In this document: positions 22,201 to 37,346 of the stretch, piece by piece
How positions within the stretch are numbered: the stretch's first letter is position 1
How the letters are laid out: every line of letters begins with the position of its first letter
Assembly (NCBI RefSeq): GCF_011397635.1
Contig: NC_064770.1
Location: forward strand, 25,589,603-25,653,602
From: Epinephelus fuscoguttatus
Taxonomy: Eukaryota > Chordata > Actinopteri > Perciformes > Serranidae
DNA: 64,000 nt
Direction of reading: 5' to 3'
The notes under the pieces: generated by a model
The model's input: the letters and a program-made list of their open reading frames with translations, nothing else
Databases searched by the model: none
Told to the model about the DNA's origin: nothing
Translations under genes and position numbers: made by a program

Positions 22201-24199
22201 CTTGCCTGACCTCTCATCTCTCAGCACCCACATTGTCATTTAACACGGAAATGGAAGAGCAGAAGGATTACAACTGAGGTGATGACGCTCTGAATAAACT
22301 TGACCCGGCTACTGTCCCAGGAGCATATTGAGGCAGGGTGCAGCAGCTTCCACTAGGCTGATAGAATAAAGCTAACACACTATCTAATCGATGTGGGGAG
22401 CGCTTTGGCAATGGTGGAACTGTCAACACGATTTCTGCCTGCCAGCATCTCCTGTAGAGAAGGAAATCATACTTTTCCTTTATCTTTCCTTTCTGTTACT
22501 TTAAATCCCAGGTGTCTCTGTTGCCGCCTGGTTTGGCTCGTAAGAGGATCTGGAACAAGAAGTACCCCATCTGCATCACTCTAGCTGAGGGGGAGGTAGG
22601 GGAGGAGAGTCTGGTTGAAGGGCAGGAGGAGGAAGAAAGGGCAGAGAGACACATTGTCACGAACCATCAGCTTCCTGTCACCCTGTACCTGTTTGGTCGC
22701 ACAGGCAGAGAGAAGGAGGAGTGGTTCCAGCATTTCCTTTCTGTCTCCCGGGCTGCAGTCAAGAGCAGTGTGAGCGGGGAGGACAATGCAGGTAAGAAGA
22801 TGTTCCAAATTATGTTGGCTTGGGGCAATTTAGTGGCGTCATTTCCTTGTTAAAACATGCACACAGTTAAATCGAGTGCAGCACACACTGATGCTCATGC
22901 AGACTCTGAGATATATTTACCCGCTCCTTCAGCTCACTCGCTTTGTGTCTGCCTTTCCTCTGTCACTCAGAACCACCGTGTGGTGCAGACGCTGCTAAAG
23001 AAAGCACAGAGGAGCTGCACGACTTGCCGGGAGCTACAAAAACAAGATCGCTGCTGGAGTACAGCACCTACATGACTCAACTGATTGGCTTGCAGAGCTG
23101 CAATCCCACTCCCAGCCCCTGCCACAGTGACAAGGGCAGCCCCACAACCCACAAGAAGGTCACTGAGCAACACTTTTATTTAGCTTGTAGGTGTAGTATC
23201 AGGTCTCGCATCACAGTGCTGGAGCTTGTACAGTTATAATTTACAGCGTGAGCAGATTTCAGACCTTTGCTCTACTTACCCTCTGCATGTCATGCTAATA
23301 CTCTACATGACTCCCATTGATCGGAGCTGGTCAATATCAGCTACTGTTCCACTGTTCTGGTAAGTGCTCAGGCCAGCCTTGTGTAGGATGCTGGCTCAGC
23401 CAACCGCAACCCTGCTGACTTGACCAAATGTCAATGTGCAGAAATATCAAGTATCACCTGAGTGGAAAGATATTTATAGGAACTGACTGAGCTGCTTGAC
23501 CTGGCACGGGTGATTTGGTATTGGCACCCCACGTAGAGACAGTCTGTTGTGATGTTTAGAGAATCAGCATAATTGGGGTGTGAGCATAGATAACTATATA
23601 AAAGGCAAAAATTTATAAGTACATCTTGGTCTTATCAGGTCATGTGACCTCTGCAAAATGCTTGTGCAAACATTAATGTCCTCCAGGGTCTTATCTCTCT
23701 GTTATTCCCTGTAGATTCACACTGAAGAGCATGGATCTGGAGGTCAAGCTGCAGCTGAGTCCAGTGCTAGTTCAGGGGCAGAGGGATGCTCTGCAGAGAG
23801 CCAGCCCACCTGGGTGAACTCCCTGGTGGGACGGATCTTCTGGGACTTTCTGCGGGAGAAGTACTGGACCGATCAGGTGGCGCACAAGATCCAGAAGAAA
23901 CTAAGCAAGATCAAGGTGAGGGTGGATGAGGAGGGTGGTTTATTTTTACAAGGTTAGTCCGAAGTCCTTGGACGACAGAGTGATTGTGAACTGTTCGTGT
24001 TTATATTCACATTCATCTTCATATTCACACCGTCATCAGTGTCACACTGACTAATGACACAGTGAGGCAACAGTGAGTGTACTGTAGGTTGGAGCTCTGC
24101 GAACTGTGTCGCTCGATGATACGACCTGAATATCAGCTCTGGTGTGTGCACAAGGTCAAAAGATGTCATGATGGAAAATTCAGCGCAGCAGCTCTCTCT

Positions 24200-24241
<42 letters not shown>

Positions 24242-27200
24242 TGTGAGAGAGAGTCAGTCTGCTGATAACGCACTTGCTCTGGTTCCAACGGCAGGAGGTG
24301 GGAGTGAGTAGCTGAGCACTGATGGCGCTGCAGCATCTCATTACTCATTTCCTGCTCTCCTCTTTGACACACACTATCCTTTTTTTACTATCTTGCTCCT
24401 CTGTCCTTCACACATACACTCACACACACACACACTGGTACACACTGCAGGTTTCCTCTGCGCACTCATTTGTCTGAAGTAATTATCTTTCCCCGTGGAG
24501 CCACTCTATCTGTTTTGCATAGATTCAAGTTGGAATTTTATGTCTGACATAAATGCAGCATGTTAACTAATTAAAACTGCTGTTTGTCTCATTACAAGTT
24601 GCCGTACTTCATGAATGAGCTGACTCTGGCAGATCTCGACATGGGCACTTGTCTACCTCAAGTTCTCAGCACATCCAAGCCTACACTGGACCGCAGAGGT
24701 ACAGTTGTGTGTATTTACTCTCATATATGTTGCATTGAAAAAGTACTCACCTATACAAGCTCTTGATCTGTGCCTGAGAAAAGTCCCACTGATCCACGAG
24801 TTTGGCTGTGAACTCTTAGTCTTGATTTTATGCCTCTGTGCCGATGACAGCTATGGTCAGAGGCATTGTGTTTTCGGGTCACTCCGACCTCATTACATAT
24901 CGCCGCTTAGTCGTGGACTTTCCATGTCTACATATGACGCCCAGGATATCCTGGGTGCGTCTGTTGTTGATGTTCTGGTACACCGTAGAACAGTTTGCAT
25001 ACAGTCTCTTTCAAAATAAATGTACTACATCGGTACAACAACACGAATTGATGTTTATTTCCTTCAAAAACAAACGCACATAGTTACGTTTATCCAATAC
25101 ATGCACATGGTTGGGTTTAGGCAACAAAAGTACGTGGTCAGGCTTAACAAAATAACAGGATTTGGCTTCATATTCATACAGGAAGTAAACACCGGCCTCC
25201 TGGGTGAAAGTTGGTAATTGTTGGACCCAGCCACCCCTTCTACCCACCAAACACCATGTTTCCCCCTGATGCTGTCAGGCACCGTTACACACTGACGGTG
25301 CCCGGCCTTGTATAATGCCGACATGAAAGGACAGCTTTTGTCATCAGTGTCTGACAGCGAAGTCACTGCCCAAGCACCAGCATTCGACAACTTTGGAATG
25401 AGGCCGCATTGAATGTACTTTTTCGATGTTTTAAGAGTGGAGTGGAGCGAAGTGAAAACAAACTACACGTTGGGCAGTATTCAAAACACATCGATGGCCG
25501 CATCTATCTTGTCTCCAGCACTTGCCATTGTTGTTAACACTCCTCATTGGTTCCGGCACACCAATCGACAACAACTAGACGACGGTGTCAGTCCTGCCCG
25601 TGACACCGATTGGCTTATCATGTCCACCCACGGCACACATTGGTTTTATTTGAAATGAAAAACCGCTATTTCATGTAACAATACGAGACCAATCAGTCAG
25701 CTTGAACTCGGTGTAGTGGGCAGACCCAGTGACCTAGGTCAAAGGTCACTGTGACCTCACAAAACACGTTTTTGGCCATAACTCAAGAATTCATACACTA
25801 ATTATGACAGAATTTAACATAAATGTCTAACAGGATAAAATGATGGAAGGATGGCATTTTATATCCAAAAGGTCAAAGGTCAGCTTCACTGTAACATCAC
25901 AATATTATTCATAAAACTCTTTTCTGGCCATTGTTCAACACCATAACTCAGGAACAGAAGGGGAGACATCTGGTCTGACACTAAACTTTGGTGCCCATCC
26001 TGAAAATGTGCAGATCGGTAGATCGTCTGTGCTGCTGGGTCGACGATGTTTATGAATAATCCGTGTTTTAGAATTTGTATCATCTCTGAAGCAAAATCCA
26101 TATATGAAGCTGATGTGGAAAAACTTGGTCAGTCTTCATTTTGATAAATTATAGTATGAACTCAATGAGCTACAGTTGATCTTAGTAAGTTTAATGCAGC
26201 AAGTAAGTCCGAACAGACATGGATGTAAACTGCACCTTACTGGTTGGCAGAGGCAAACAACCCAGAGGCGGTGATTCTAGATTCTTTTCCATAGCACTCT
26301 GTACCAAAGAGTCACCAAATAAGGTTTACCCAGCAGTCTCTACCCAGATTTCTCCTCTCACACACAAACCTGCAGTCAGCTTAGGCAGTGATCTCATTTG
26401 TTTCATTACACAGTTTGTCGCACCTGCCCTCAAAGCTTTCTCCTGCCTAAGAGATTAGCAATCCTCTTGGCCTTGACTAAGCTTAACTGGCAATAGTATG
26501 CCCGAGCTATCCTCTGTTGGTCTAATGTTCCTTCTGCAACAACAGTGTCCCAGGCCAGATCAACAAGAGATGTTGGCTTGTTAAGAAATCTGATCTGATC
26601 TTACCTGCTACCTGCCTCCCTTTATCCCCAAGGCCTGTGGCTGGAGCTGGAGGTGGTGTACACAGGCTGTCTTCAGATGACCCTGGAGACGAAGATGAAC
26701 CTGTGTAAACTGGGTAAAGAAGGAGAGGACGAGGCTCACAGCATACTAGAGACCCAGCAAGTAGGGTGAGGCACATCCTCATTTCATATTCCTCAGCAGA
26801 TAACGAGAGAGTGTGGAGGTGGATGTGAGTGTGCTTGAGAAGGAATGAGTCTGCAAAGCTCAGTAGTGAGTTTGTGTTAACCTGTGCCTCTTGTGTGTTT
26901 TTCAGCTCTAAGCCCAGGCTGTGCATACTGGCTGATAGTGACGAGGAGTCATCCAGCGCAGGCTCGTCTGATGAAGAGGAAGTCCCCATCTCTGAGCAGC
27001 AGGGGTCTCTGGGAGATAAGAGCACAGCTGTAGCAGCAGAAGGGTAAATTAACAACTTTAGAATATATGACACTGAGTATACAGTAGGTCACACAACTGC
27101 ACTGCACTGTAATTTCTGAAGCATGTTGCACTCATGGTCACAGCTTGTTTGGTGATGTAACAGCAGGTGTTTCAAGGGCAAAAAGCATCACTTTCTCATG

Positions 27201-30200
27201 GCAGATATCTTGACTGGTCAAACAGAGGTGTAAGTAATAATAATGTTGCTGATTGCAGACATTTTGATGCAGTAGGACAAGCAAAGGTGGACTTAACGAC
27301 CTTAACGATACTGCACCCCACTCATGGCAGTGCAGTGCAGCATCGTTATGGACACTGACTCCACTTGTGCTTCTCCTGCTACGCCAAGTCAAAATGTGCA
27401 TTGTGAAAAAGGGTACTGGATCTGCCTGTACATAAAGATGGATAACTTGTCTCCACTTCCTCCCACTGTACAAACATGAAGCCAAAATATCCTGGATATG
27501 GCCGCTGTTATCTTGCGCCATCCTTAAATGGCTGAATTTCAAGGATGCTATGTCATTGAACTCTGCCGAAGGACCGTTCCTATGTCAAGGATCCTTCAAA
27601 TTCTACCAAAGACTGAGTCCTTCTTTCAGAAAATTTTATAGAATGCATATGTGTGTATCCTCAGTGGGTATAAAGTACCCACAATTCTTCATGCACGATT
27701 TGCTGGATTTGATTTCTTCAATTAAATCTGTGCCAGTGGAGCTCGGCAGGATTTAGATAAATATATAATTTATTTGGGTTAATATCTCCAGGAGTTACAA
27801 GCATAGAAAAAATATTGACAGGAACCTCATAATTTACACTCTCTATAATGTGTTCACTGCCAAATGATATGATCTTTTGAAAATAATGTGATGTAAATAA
27901 AACATAAAAGCTTTTAAATCCATCATTTACAGCAGTGATGGAGCACTATGTGTTGTTGTTTTTTGTTTTAAGTATAATCCAGAAATATATTCTCCCTAAA
28001 AGTCCTGTGACTTTAAAAATACTGCTGACATTTGTTCAAACTGTACAACATCATTAGAAAGTGCCAGAATTATCACAGTACCCTGAAACCCCCCTCAATC
28101 CATGGAGGGTTAATGACGTACACCTGGGGACACTCGTTGGCCTGTTCCAATGTGTGTTCACCAAATGCTAGGAAGGAGTTATCACACTGAACCAGAAGAG
28201 ACTCAAATGCAGATTCAGGGATGGAATGGATGGGATGAAAGTTCAAAGCAAGGTCCTTTAATTTCAGGCTAGGTTCGGTACACAAATGTCAGTCACTCAA
28301 GCAAAGGTATCCAGAAAAAGACAGGCAAAGACAAAAACCAGAAATCCAAAAAGTTGGTCAATATCACAAGGCAAACAAAGTAACAAAGAAACAGCTGAAA
28401 GGCTGACTCAAAGTACAAGACAAACAAAGGGAAACACAGATACTAAATAGGGGAGACAATGAGACATAGGTGTGACACATTAGGACAGGTGCAGGTAATC
28501 AGACAGGCGGGAAACACAGGGGAGCAGGAAGTGAAGAGACCTCATTTTTGGGAGTTGACATAGTAGCATCCATGTAGTAATCTTAAGTTTCTGAACATGG
28601 ACATGTGAAGTATATAAACCAGTCAGTGTACTCCCAGTTTAGACAGTAATACTGTGTCCCAGTCGCAGTCATTTTTAGATTCACAGTCTTACACTGCGTT
28701 TGTGCCCTTGTCCTAATCCCTCCTGCAGGCACACTGGTGGCAGCACAAGCAGGAAGATCTTGAGATTTGTGGACAAAATAGCAAAGTCCAAGTACTTCCA
28801 GAAAGCCACTGAGAACGAGTACATCAAGAAGAAGATAGCAGAGGTGTCCAACATGCCTCTGATGCTCAGCGTGGAGGTGCTGGAGCTCTCTGGCACTCTG
28901 GCCATCAACATCCCACCTCCCCCTACTGACAGAATATGGTACTGAGTTTACTGTGTTCTCATTTCATACCATACATTCAAAGGATTCTTTATTCCTCATG
29001 CAGTGTGTCTCTCCTGTCAGGTACAGTTTCCAGGTGCCTCCCAGGTTAGACCTTCATGTGCGACCCACGCTCGGGGAGAGGGAGGTCACCTTCACTCATG
29101 TCACTGAGTGGATTGAGAAAAAACTGCAGTGCGAGTTCCAGGTCAGTCGATATGATTTACAATTTTCTAGCCGATATACTCTGAATATTTAGCTTATTTT
29201 ACTCTAATATTAGAAGCAGAAATCCTTTTAAAACAACAAGTCATATGTAACTGTTAGTAAAATATATGTTAAGAAAATAATGTTAAATATTTAATCTAAA
29301 TGTTAAATTTAAATCTAAATGGGTAGAAAATATGTAAAGGGGTCATTCTTTATCTCCATCTCCAGAGTAAACATTTAGAGTTAATATTCAACAATTAGAG
29401 TTAACATGTAACATTTAGATTTACATTTACGGTCAACATTCAACATTTAGATTAACATTTGACATTTATATTTAATGTTTAAACTTGGATTTAACATTTA
29501 GATTTATCACATATATTCAGATGTAATATTTACATTTAACATTTGAATTTGGATTTAACATTTACAGTGAACATTTACATAAAGATTTAATATTTACATT
29601 TAATATTTACATTTACAGTTAACATTCACAGTTAACATTCAACATTTACAGTGAAATTTAATATTTACATTTACAGTTAACATTTAAATTTGGATGTAAC
29701 ATTTAGATTTATCATATAGATTAAGATTAATTTGACTTTTGGGGCGTCGGTAGTTTAGTGGATAGTGCCAGCGCCCCATGTATAGAAGTGATGCCTCGCT
29801 GCAGCGGTCGCAAGTTCGACTCCGGCTTGCAACCCTCTGCTGCATGTCGTCCCCCCACTCTCTCTCTCTCCCCCCACTTCACAATCTTCATTCTGTCCTG
29901 TCCATTAAAGGCAAAACAGCCCAAAAAATAATCTTTAAGAAAAACAAAACAAAAAAAAGGTTCATTTGACTTTGGATTTAACATTTAGAATTAGATTTAA
30001 CATTTACAGCTAACATTTACATAAAGATTTGATATTTACATTCAATATTTACATTAACATTTTGACAGTTAAATTAACATTGTTAAATTTAGCATTGAGA
30101 TTTATCATATAGATTAAGATTTGACATTTAATGTTTAGATTTAACATTTTCTTAGATAAATATAGGCCTACAGTTAAAAATTATATATAACATGCTTTTT

Positions 30201-30645
30201 CACATGAATTTTTGTCTCAAAAAAATTCACAGGAAACTCACAGGAAAGTAAGTTAAATATTTAAAATATATCAGCTAGAAAATTGTAACCAAATTTTAAC
30301 ATTTGGTGCCCCATAAGTCAGTGAATCTGTCGAATGTACAAAAAGATAAGATGAATAACTGAAACATAATGTTTTTTTTAAAAAAAAATATTAGAGGAGT
30401 ATAAGAAGTACCATTTTCCATAACATTAAAAAACAGTTAACTTTTTATCACTGCTGTAATTATCAAATATGTTTTTGCTGTCCTTCGCCCCTCAACAGAA
30501 AGTGCTTGTGATGCCCAATATGGACGATCTTTATCTGCCCCTGATGTCGTCCGGCCTGGAAAACCCACCTACATCCCATCAATCCTCAATCCATTCCTCG
30601 TCCCACCAATCCTCCATGGAGTCCCAGGACTACCTGTCAGAGTAG
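19235..30645 (+). CDS. tex2l: TEX2-like SMP-domain lipid-transfer protein of the ER
   Basis: Eleven coding exons join in frame to 968 aa: 19235-20422, 21911-22111, 22512-22791, 22971-23158, 23715-23915, 24599-24698, 26633-26765, 26906-27043, 28729-28938, 29021-29141, 30499-30645. A Ser-rich N-terminal region is followed by two hydrophobic segments near residues 315-360, a PH-like block with GWMNETHSYDPETFH, ARKRIWNKKYPICI and LFGRTGREKEEW, and an SMP domain from about residue 650 (VGRIFWDFLREKYW, KLPYFMNELTLADLDMG, KILRFVDKIAKSKYFQKATE, PPPPTDRIWY). TEX2 family proteins (yeast Nvj2) tether ER contact sites and move lipids. The N-terminus is shorter than in human TEX2 (about 1,130 aa) and lacks its MTSLYGRHAEK start, so this is more likely the paralogue tex2l than tex2. 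An AATAAA lies at 31183-31188. Confidence 0.92.
20940..21056 (-). repeat. Fragment of CAGTGTGTA-end DNA repeat family
   Basis: TGTTGCACCACCATGTTTCT and CAGCCCAGAATGGACAAACC are the inverse of sequence at about 36715-36765, so both are copies of one non-autonomous family. The SINE at 21069-21380 is inserted in it or at its edge. Confidence 0.5.
21057..21392 (+). mobile_element. tRNA-derived SINE with 12-base target duplication
   Basis: The body is 21069-21380, flanked by perfect direct repeats TGTAGTTAAAAG at 21057-21068 and 21381-21392. The head has an A-box-like GGTGGTACAGTGTTTAGCA and a B-box GTTCGAACCC, the internal RNA polymerase III promoter of tRNA-derived SINEs. The body has the common fish segment GGGTACTCCGGCTTCCTTCC and ends in (GAAT)n. 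It is in tex2l intron 2, sense orientation. The intact target duplication suggests a fairly recent insertion. Confidence 0.85.
21412..21760. repeat. Tandem duplication, about 210-base period
   Basis: The block GATTTGTAACGTTAAACTG...GTTTTGGAGAGGAAGAG at 21419-21490 recurs with point changes at 21630-21707, including the following CTCCTGGTAAGAACC / CTCCCAGTAAAATCC segment. Two diverged copies in tex2l intron 2, non-coding. Confidence 0.65.
24202..24246. repeat. TG microsatellite, imperfect
   Basis: (TG)16 followed by ATGTGCGTGTGAGAGAGA, in tex2l intron 6. Confidence 0.95.
24780..26170. repeat. Mosaic of interspersed repeats in tex2l intron 7
   Basis: The segment at 24900-25400 contains GGTTGGGTTTAGGCAACAAA, a hallmark of a common teleost repeat. 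The segment at 25735-26000 contains AGGTCAAAGGTCACTGTGAC and CCATAACTCAAGAATTC, with a second, diverged occurrence of CAAAGGTCA and CCATAACTCAGGAA at 25873-25953, typical of another repetitive family. No coding frame of note. Boundaries are approximate. Confidence 0.5.
27044..28728. repeat. tex2l intron 9 with interspersed repeat at about 28100-28560
   Basis: The first kilobase shows nothing recognisable. From about 28100 to 28560 a purine-rich stretch with CAGGTGCAGGTAATCAGACA and GGGAGCAGGAAGTGAAGAGA is a familiar type of fish interspersed repeat whose class I cannot assign by eye. No coding exon is present before the acceptor at 28728. Confidence 0.4.
29270..30145. repeat. Degenerate AT-rich tandem array (ACATTTA-based)
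   Basis: Roughly 870 bases made mostly of diverged copies of AACATTTAGATTTAACA and TTTACAGTTAACATT units, interrupted by a SINE at 29741-29963. It lies in tex2l intron 11. The period is irregular, about 12-30 bases. Confidence 0.8.
29741..29963 (+). mobile_element. tRNA-derived SINE inside the AT-rich array
   Basis: Flanked by 10-base direct repeats ATTTGACTTT at 29730-29739 and 29964-29973. The head is GTCGGTAGTTTAGTGGATAG (A-box) with AAGTTCGACTCC (B-box), so it is tRNA-derived. The tail has ATTAAAGGCAAAACAGCCC and an A-rich end. Same family as the split minus-strand copy at 2100-2810. Confidence 0.88.
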
Positions 30646-31182
30646 TACTGCCCCTTTGGGACCACGCGTGGGGTTACGTTGATGAAAATCAGCCATTGTG
30701 TATCTACTGCTGTGAATCTCTGACGGATTCTGAGGCTGCTGAAGCTGGGTGCCGGCTCACTGTTTATCCTGAGTGTGTTGGCTGTAACCAGTGCAGGATA
30801 GATGCCTGCTGAAGGCTCGCTGAACACAGCAGCGACCTCTGGACTGTGAGAATGGTGCTACAGTGCCCTCTAGTGTGAAGATGACTGTACTGTGTACCAG
30901 TGAGAGCACATGAAACACCAAAAGGGAACTTTTTTTGTTTATTTAATGCCAACATTTTTAAAAAAGATGCAGAAACTGGATGTCTTTCCTGCACGTCAAA
31001 ACAAGGTGTTACTGATGAACACTGTTTTAAAAGATTAGACAAACTATCCATCCGTCTCTTTCTGATCCTGTCAGGAGTTTGGAAAATCATGGAGATGATA
31101 ATGGTGATGGCTATGTTCAGTCAAGCTATCATGGTGCATGTTATGTCTGAACAGTGTTGATATGCTCATGGATTTATCAGTG

Positions 31183-31188
31183 AATAAA
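31183..31188 (+). terminator. Poly(A) signal, tex2-like gene
   Basis: AATAAA about 540 bases after the tex2l stop. The opposing rpl3l poly(A) signal is about 190 bases further on, so the two genes converge closely. Confidence 0.65.
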
Positions 31189-31224
31189 CACCTGTTCAAA
31201 ACTTTAAATTGTATCTGTTAATTG

Positions 31225-31330
31225 TTGAACTTACAGGGGAACTTTTTCCAACCTGGATCCTATGTTCCCATGTTTCAGTGTCTAAGTTACTAATGGGAGT
31301 TAAAACACAAGCAGCATTTATGGATCACCC
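31225..31330. repeat. Short fragment of the 14/34-kb fold-back family
   Basis: GGGGAACTTTTTCCAACCTG...TACTAATGGGAG resembles the left end of the element at 34020-34090 (GGGAAACTTTGTAG, CAACCTGGATTCC, GACTAATGGGAG). Confidence 0.5.
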
Positions 31331-31378
31331 CTGCTAATGTACATGGAACAACAATACACAGTGTAGTTGAAACTCTGT

Positions 31379-31384
31379 TTTATT
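31379..31384 (-). terminator. Poly(A) signal, rpl3l
   Basis: TTTATT on the plus strand is AATAAA on the minus strand, about 32 bases after the rpl3l stop, giving a very short 3'UTR. Confidence 0.6.
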
Positions 31385-31415
31385 ATTGTGAGAATTAAGA
31401 TATGAGAAATCTTTT

Positions 31416-35667
<4,252 letters not shown>

Positions 35668-35696
35668 GTCCGCGCACTGTCCGGCCAAGGGATAGA

Positions 35697-35715
35697 AAGA
35701 GAGAGAGAGAGAGAG
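35697..35715. repeat. (GA)n microsatellite in rpl3l leader/promoter
   Basis: About 19 bases of GA on the plus strand, i.e. CT on the transcribed strand, 30 bases upstream of the rpl3l start codon. It could act as a GAGA-type element or a pyrimidine-rich leader. Confidence 0.85.
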
Positions 35716-36284
35716 GGTCCAGTGCTGATGTGAGGGTCATACATAAGATGATACAGAGTGTAAGAGCTCTAATTTTGTGTTTGGCCCAGCTGAGGAGCCG
35801 TATTCGCTTTCAAACAAGGTAATCTCTGCCAAGTTCTGACAGGAGAAGATAGGAGGAGGGACGAGGGTAATCTCAGGTCTGAGGAGGTGGGGAGGCTCAG
35901 TGGACAGGAACCACATGACCAAGAAAGGAGAGAAAAGAGGAAGGTTTTTATTGTCATGGGGCCAACATTCACCTGGTCTGCTCTAGGATGGATACAGTCT
36001 TTTCTCTGTCTTTAAAGAGCAATGATATCTTCATAGAGAATGATTATAATTCAGCAGTTATGGTGTTTTGCTGTTGAGATGGAGGCAAGGAAAATCTTCT
36101 GTGGACAACACATTTTTTGGCATTTGAAAGAAACAGTGTTAGATTTAGGGGGTTTAGTTCCATCTAGTGGTGAAGACTGTACATTGCAACCAGTTGAAAT
36201 TTCTCCTGGTAAAATTCTTTCAGTGTTTATTGTTTAGGAGGTTTCTACTGGGAGCTGAATTGTCTGCATAGGCCTCTTCCTCTC
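35716..36284. other. rpl3l/ndufb10 divergent spacer, rpl3l side
   Basis: Presumed rpl3l upstream region. I see no TATA box at the expected distance and no named repeat. Confidence 0.35.
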
Positions 36285-36605
36285 CAAAACAAATGGACAG
36301 AGGTAGAGCAGGTCGTCCACCAATCAGAAGATAGGTCGTTTGATCCCAGGCTCCTCCAGTCTGCGTGTGGAAGCATCCTTGGTCTGAACCCTAAAGATGC
36401 TGAACCCCAAATTGCTCCCAAAGGCTGTTCCATTAGCGTGTGAGTGTGTATAAGGTGCATAGCAGATGAACACTTGTAGGGTAGTCTCGGCCACCAGTGT
36501 GTGGATGTGTGTGTGAACTGGTGAATGTGACATGTAGTGTAAAAGTGCTTTGAGTGGTCAGAAGACTTGAAAGGCCCATTCAGTGCAGGTTCATTTACCA
36601 CTTAC
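36285..36605 (+). mobile_element. tRNA-derived SINE (second family)
   Basis: The head is GAGGTAGAGCAGGTCGTCCA (A-box) with a B-box-like GTTTGATCCCAGG, followed by CTCCTCCAGTCTGCGTGT, AACCCCAAATTGCTCCCAAA, GCTTTGAGTGGTCAGAAGAC and a 3' end TTCATTTACCACTTAC, a widespread fish SINE. It lies in the spacer between the divergent rpl3l and ndufb10 genes. Target duplications were not identified. Confidence 0.75.
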
Positions 36606-36649
36606 ACCTGTAAAAACAGTATAGCAGTTTCACATTAAAAACACAGTTG

Positions 36650-36965
36650 TTGCTGAGGGGGTGTTAACTGTGGTGGCTGACGGGAAAATACGAATGGCCC
36701 TATCTTGAGCCAGTGTTTGGTTTGTCCCTTCTGTGCTACTGTAGAAACATGACAGTGCAACATGATGATCTCCCCAGACAAGGACCCACACCCTATGAAG
36801 CTATAAACGACTTATTCTAAGGTCATGAAAACACAACAGTTCTTTATTTCAGGTGATTAAACACTAGAGAAAACATACTTATTATATTATATGCCATTTC
36901 TGCCAATATATACCCCTAACTTCTACACACTGACTGGAGCTTTAAATGCTGTTTGATGACTAATA
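36650..36965 (+). repeat. Copy of CAGTGTGTA-end non-autonomous DNA repeat
   Basis: CGAATGGCCCTATCTTGAGC, GTTTGGTTTGTCCCTTCTGT and the right end TTCTACACACTGACTGGAGC match a common percomorph repeat. An inverse fragment is at 20940-21056. Its end resembles the TIR of the element at 59712-60945. Confidence 0.5.
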
Positions 36966-37266
36966 TCAAAACACCTCTAAGTGCCAGGAATGCTTACTGC
37001 TTTAGACTGTGTATATGTGGTTAAATGTTTAATGCTCTGCAGCACCACCTGCTGGATAATCATGGTACTACAGTTCCACCCCTGACCTTTACCCTTCGAC
37101 CTCCATGTTTTAAAAACACTGTTTTTTAGGCTTATGCTAAATTCCTCGTTTGTGGTAGTTTTTGTAACAAATAATAATTGTTAAATAATCTGGAAAAAAT
37201 ACGTATCTAGACAACATTAAAGTTTTACATTTTTTGACCTCTACTTCGCCATTATGTTGTGTCTAC

Positions 37267-37277
37267 TGCGCATGCGC
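37267..37277 (+). promoter_or_regulatory. NRF-1-type palindrome, ndufb10 promoter
   Basis: TGCGCATGCGC, the consensus core of nuclear respiratory factor 1, lies 70 bases upstream of the ndufb10 ATG. NRF-1 is a known activator of respiratory-chain genes, so the position and gene fit. Confidence 0.65.
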
Positions 37278-37346
37278 CTCCTCGGAAAGGAGAGCTGCTG
37301 AGGTCGAATTGTAGGATTTCTTTAGTCCTTGTCAAAATTAGGCAAG

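Noticed and set aside
28100-28560. Considered as a retroelement end
   Set aside because: No defined terminal repeats, primer-binding site or coding sequence could be seen, so it is left as an unclassified repeat.
37329-37346. Upstream extension of ndufb10 (six extra codons)
   Set aside because: It begins at a TTG, not an ATG, and the conserved family N-terminus starts at the ATG at 37347.
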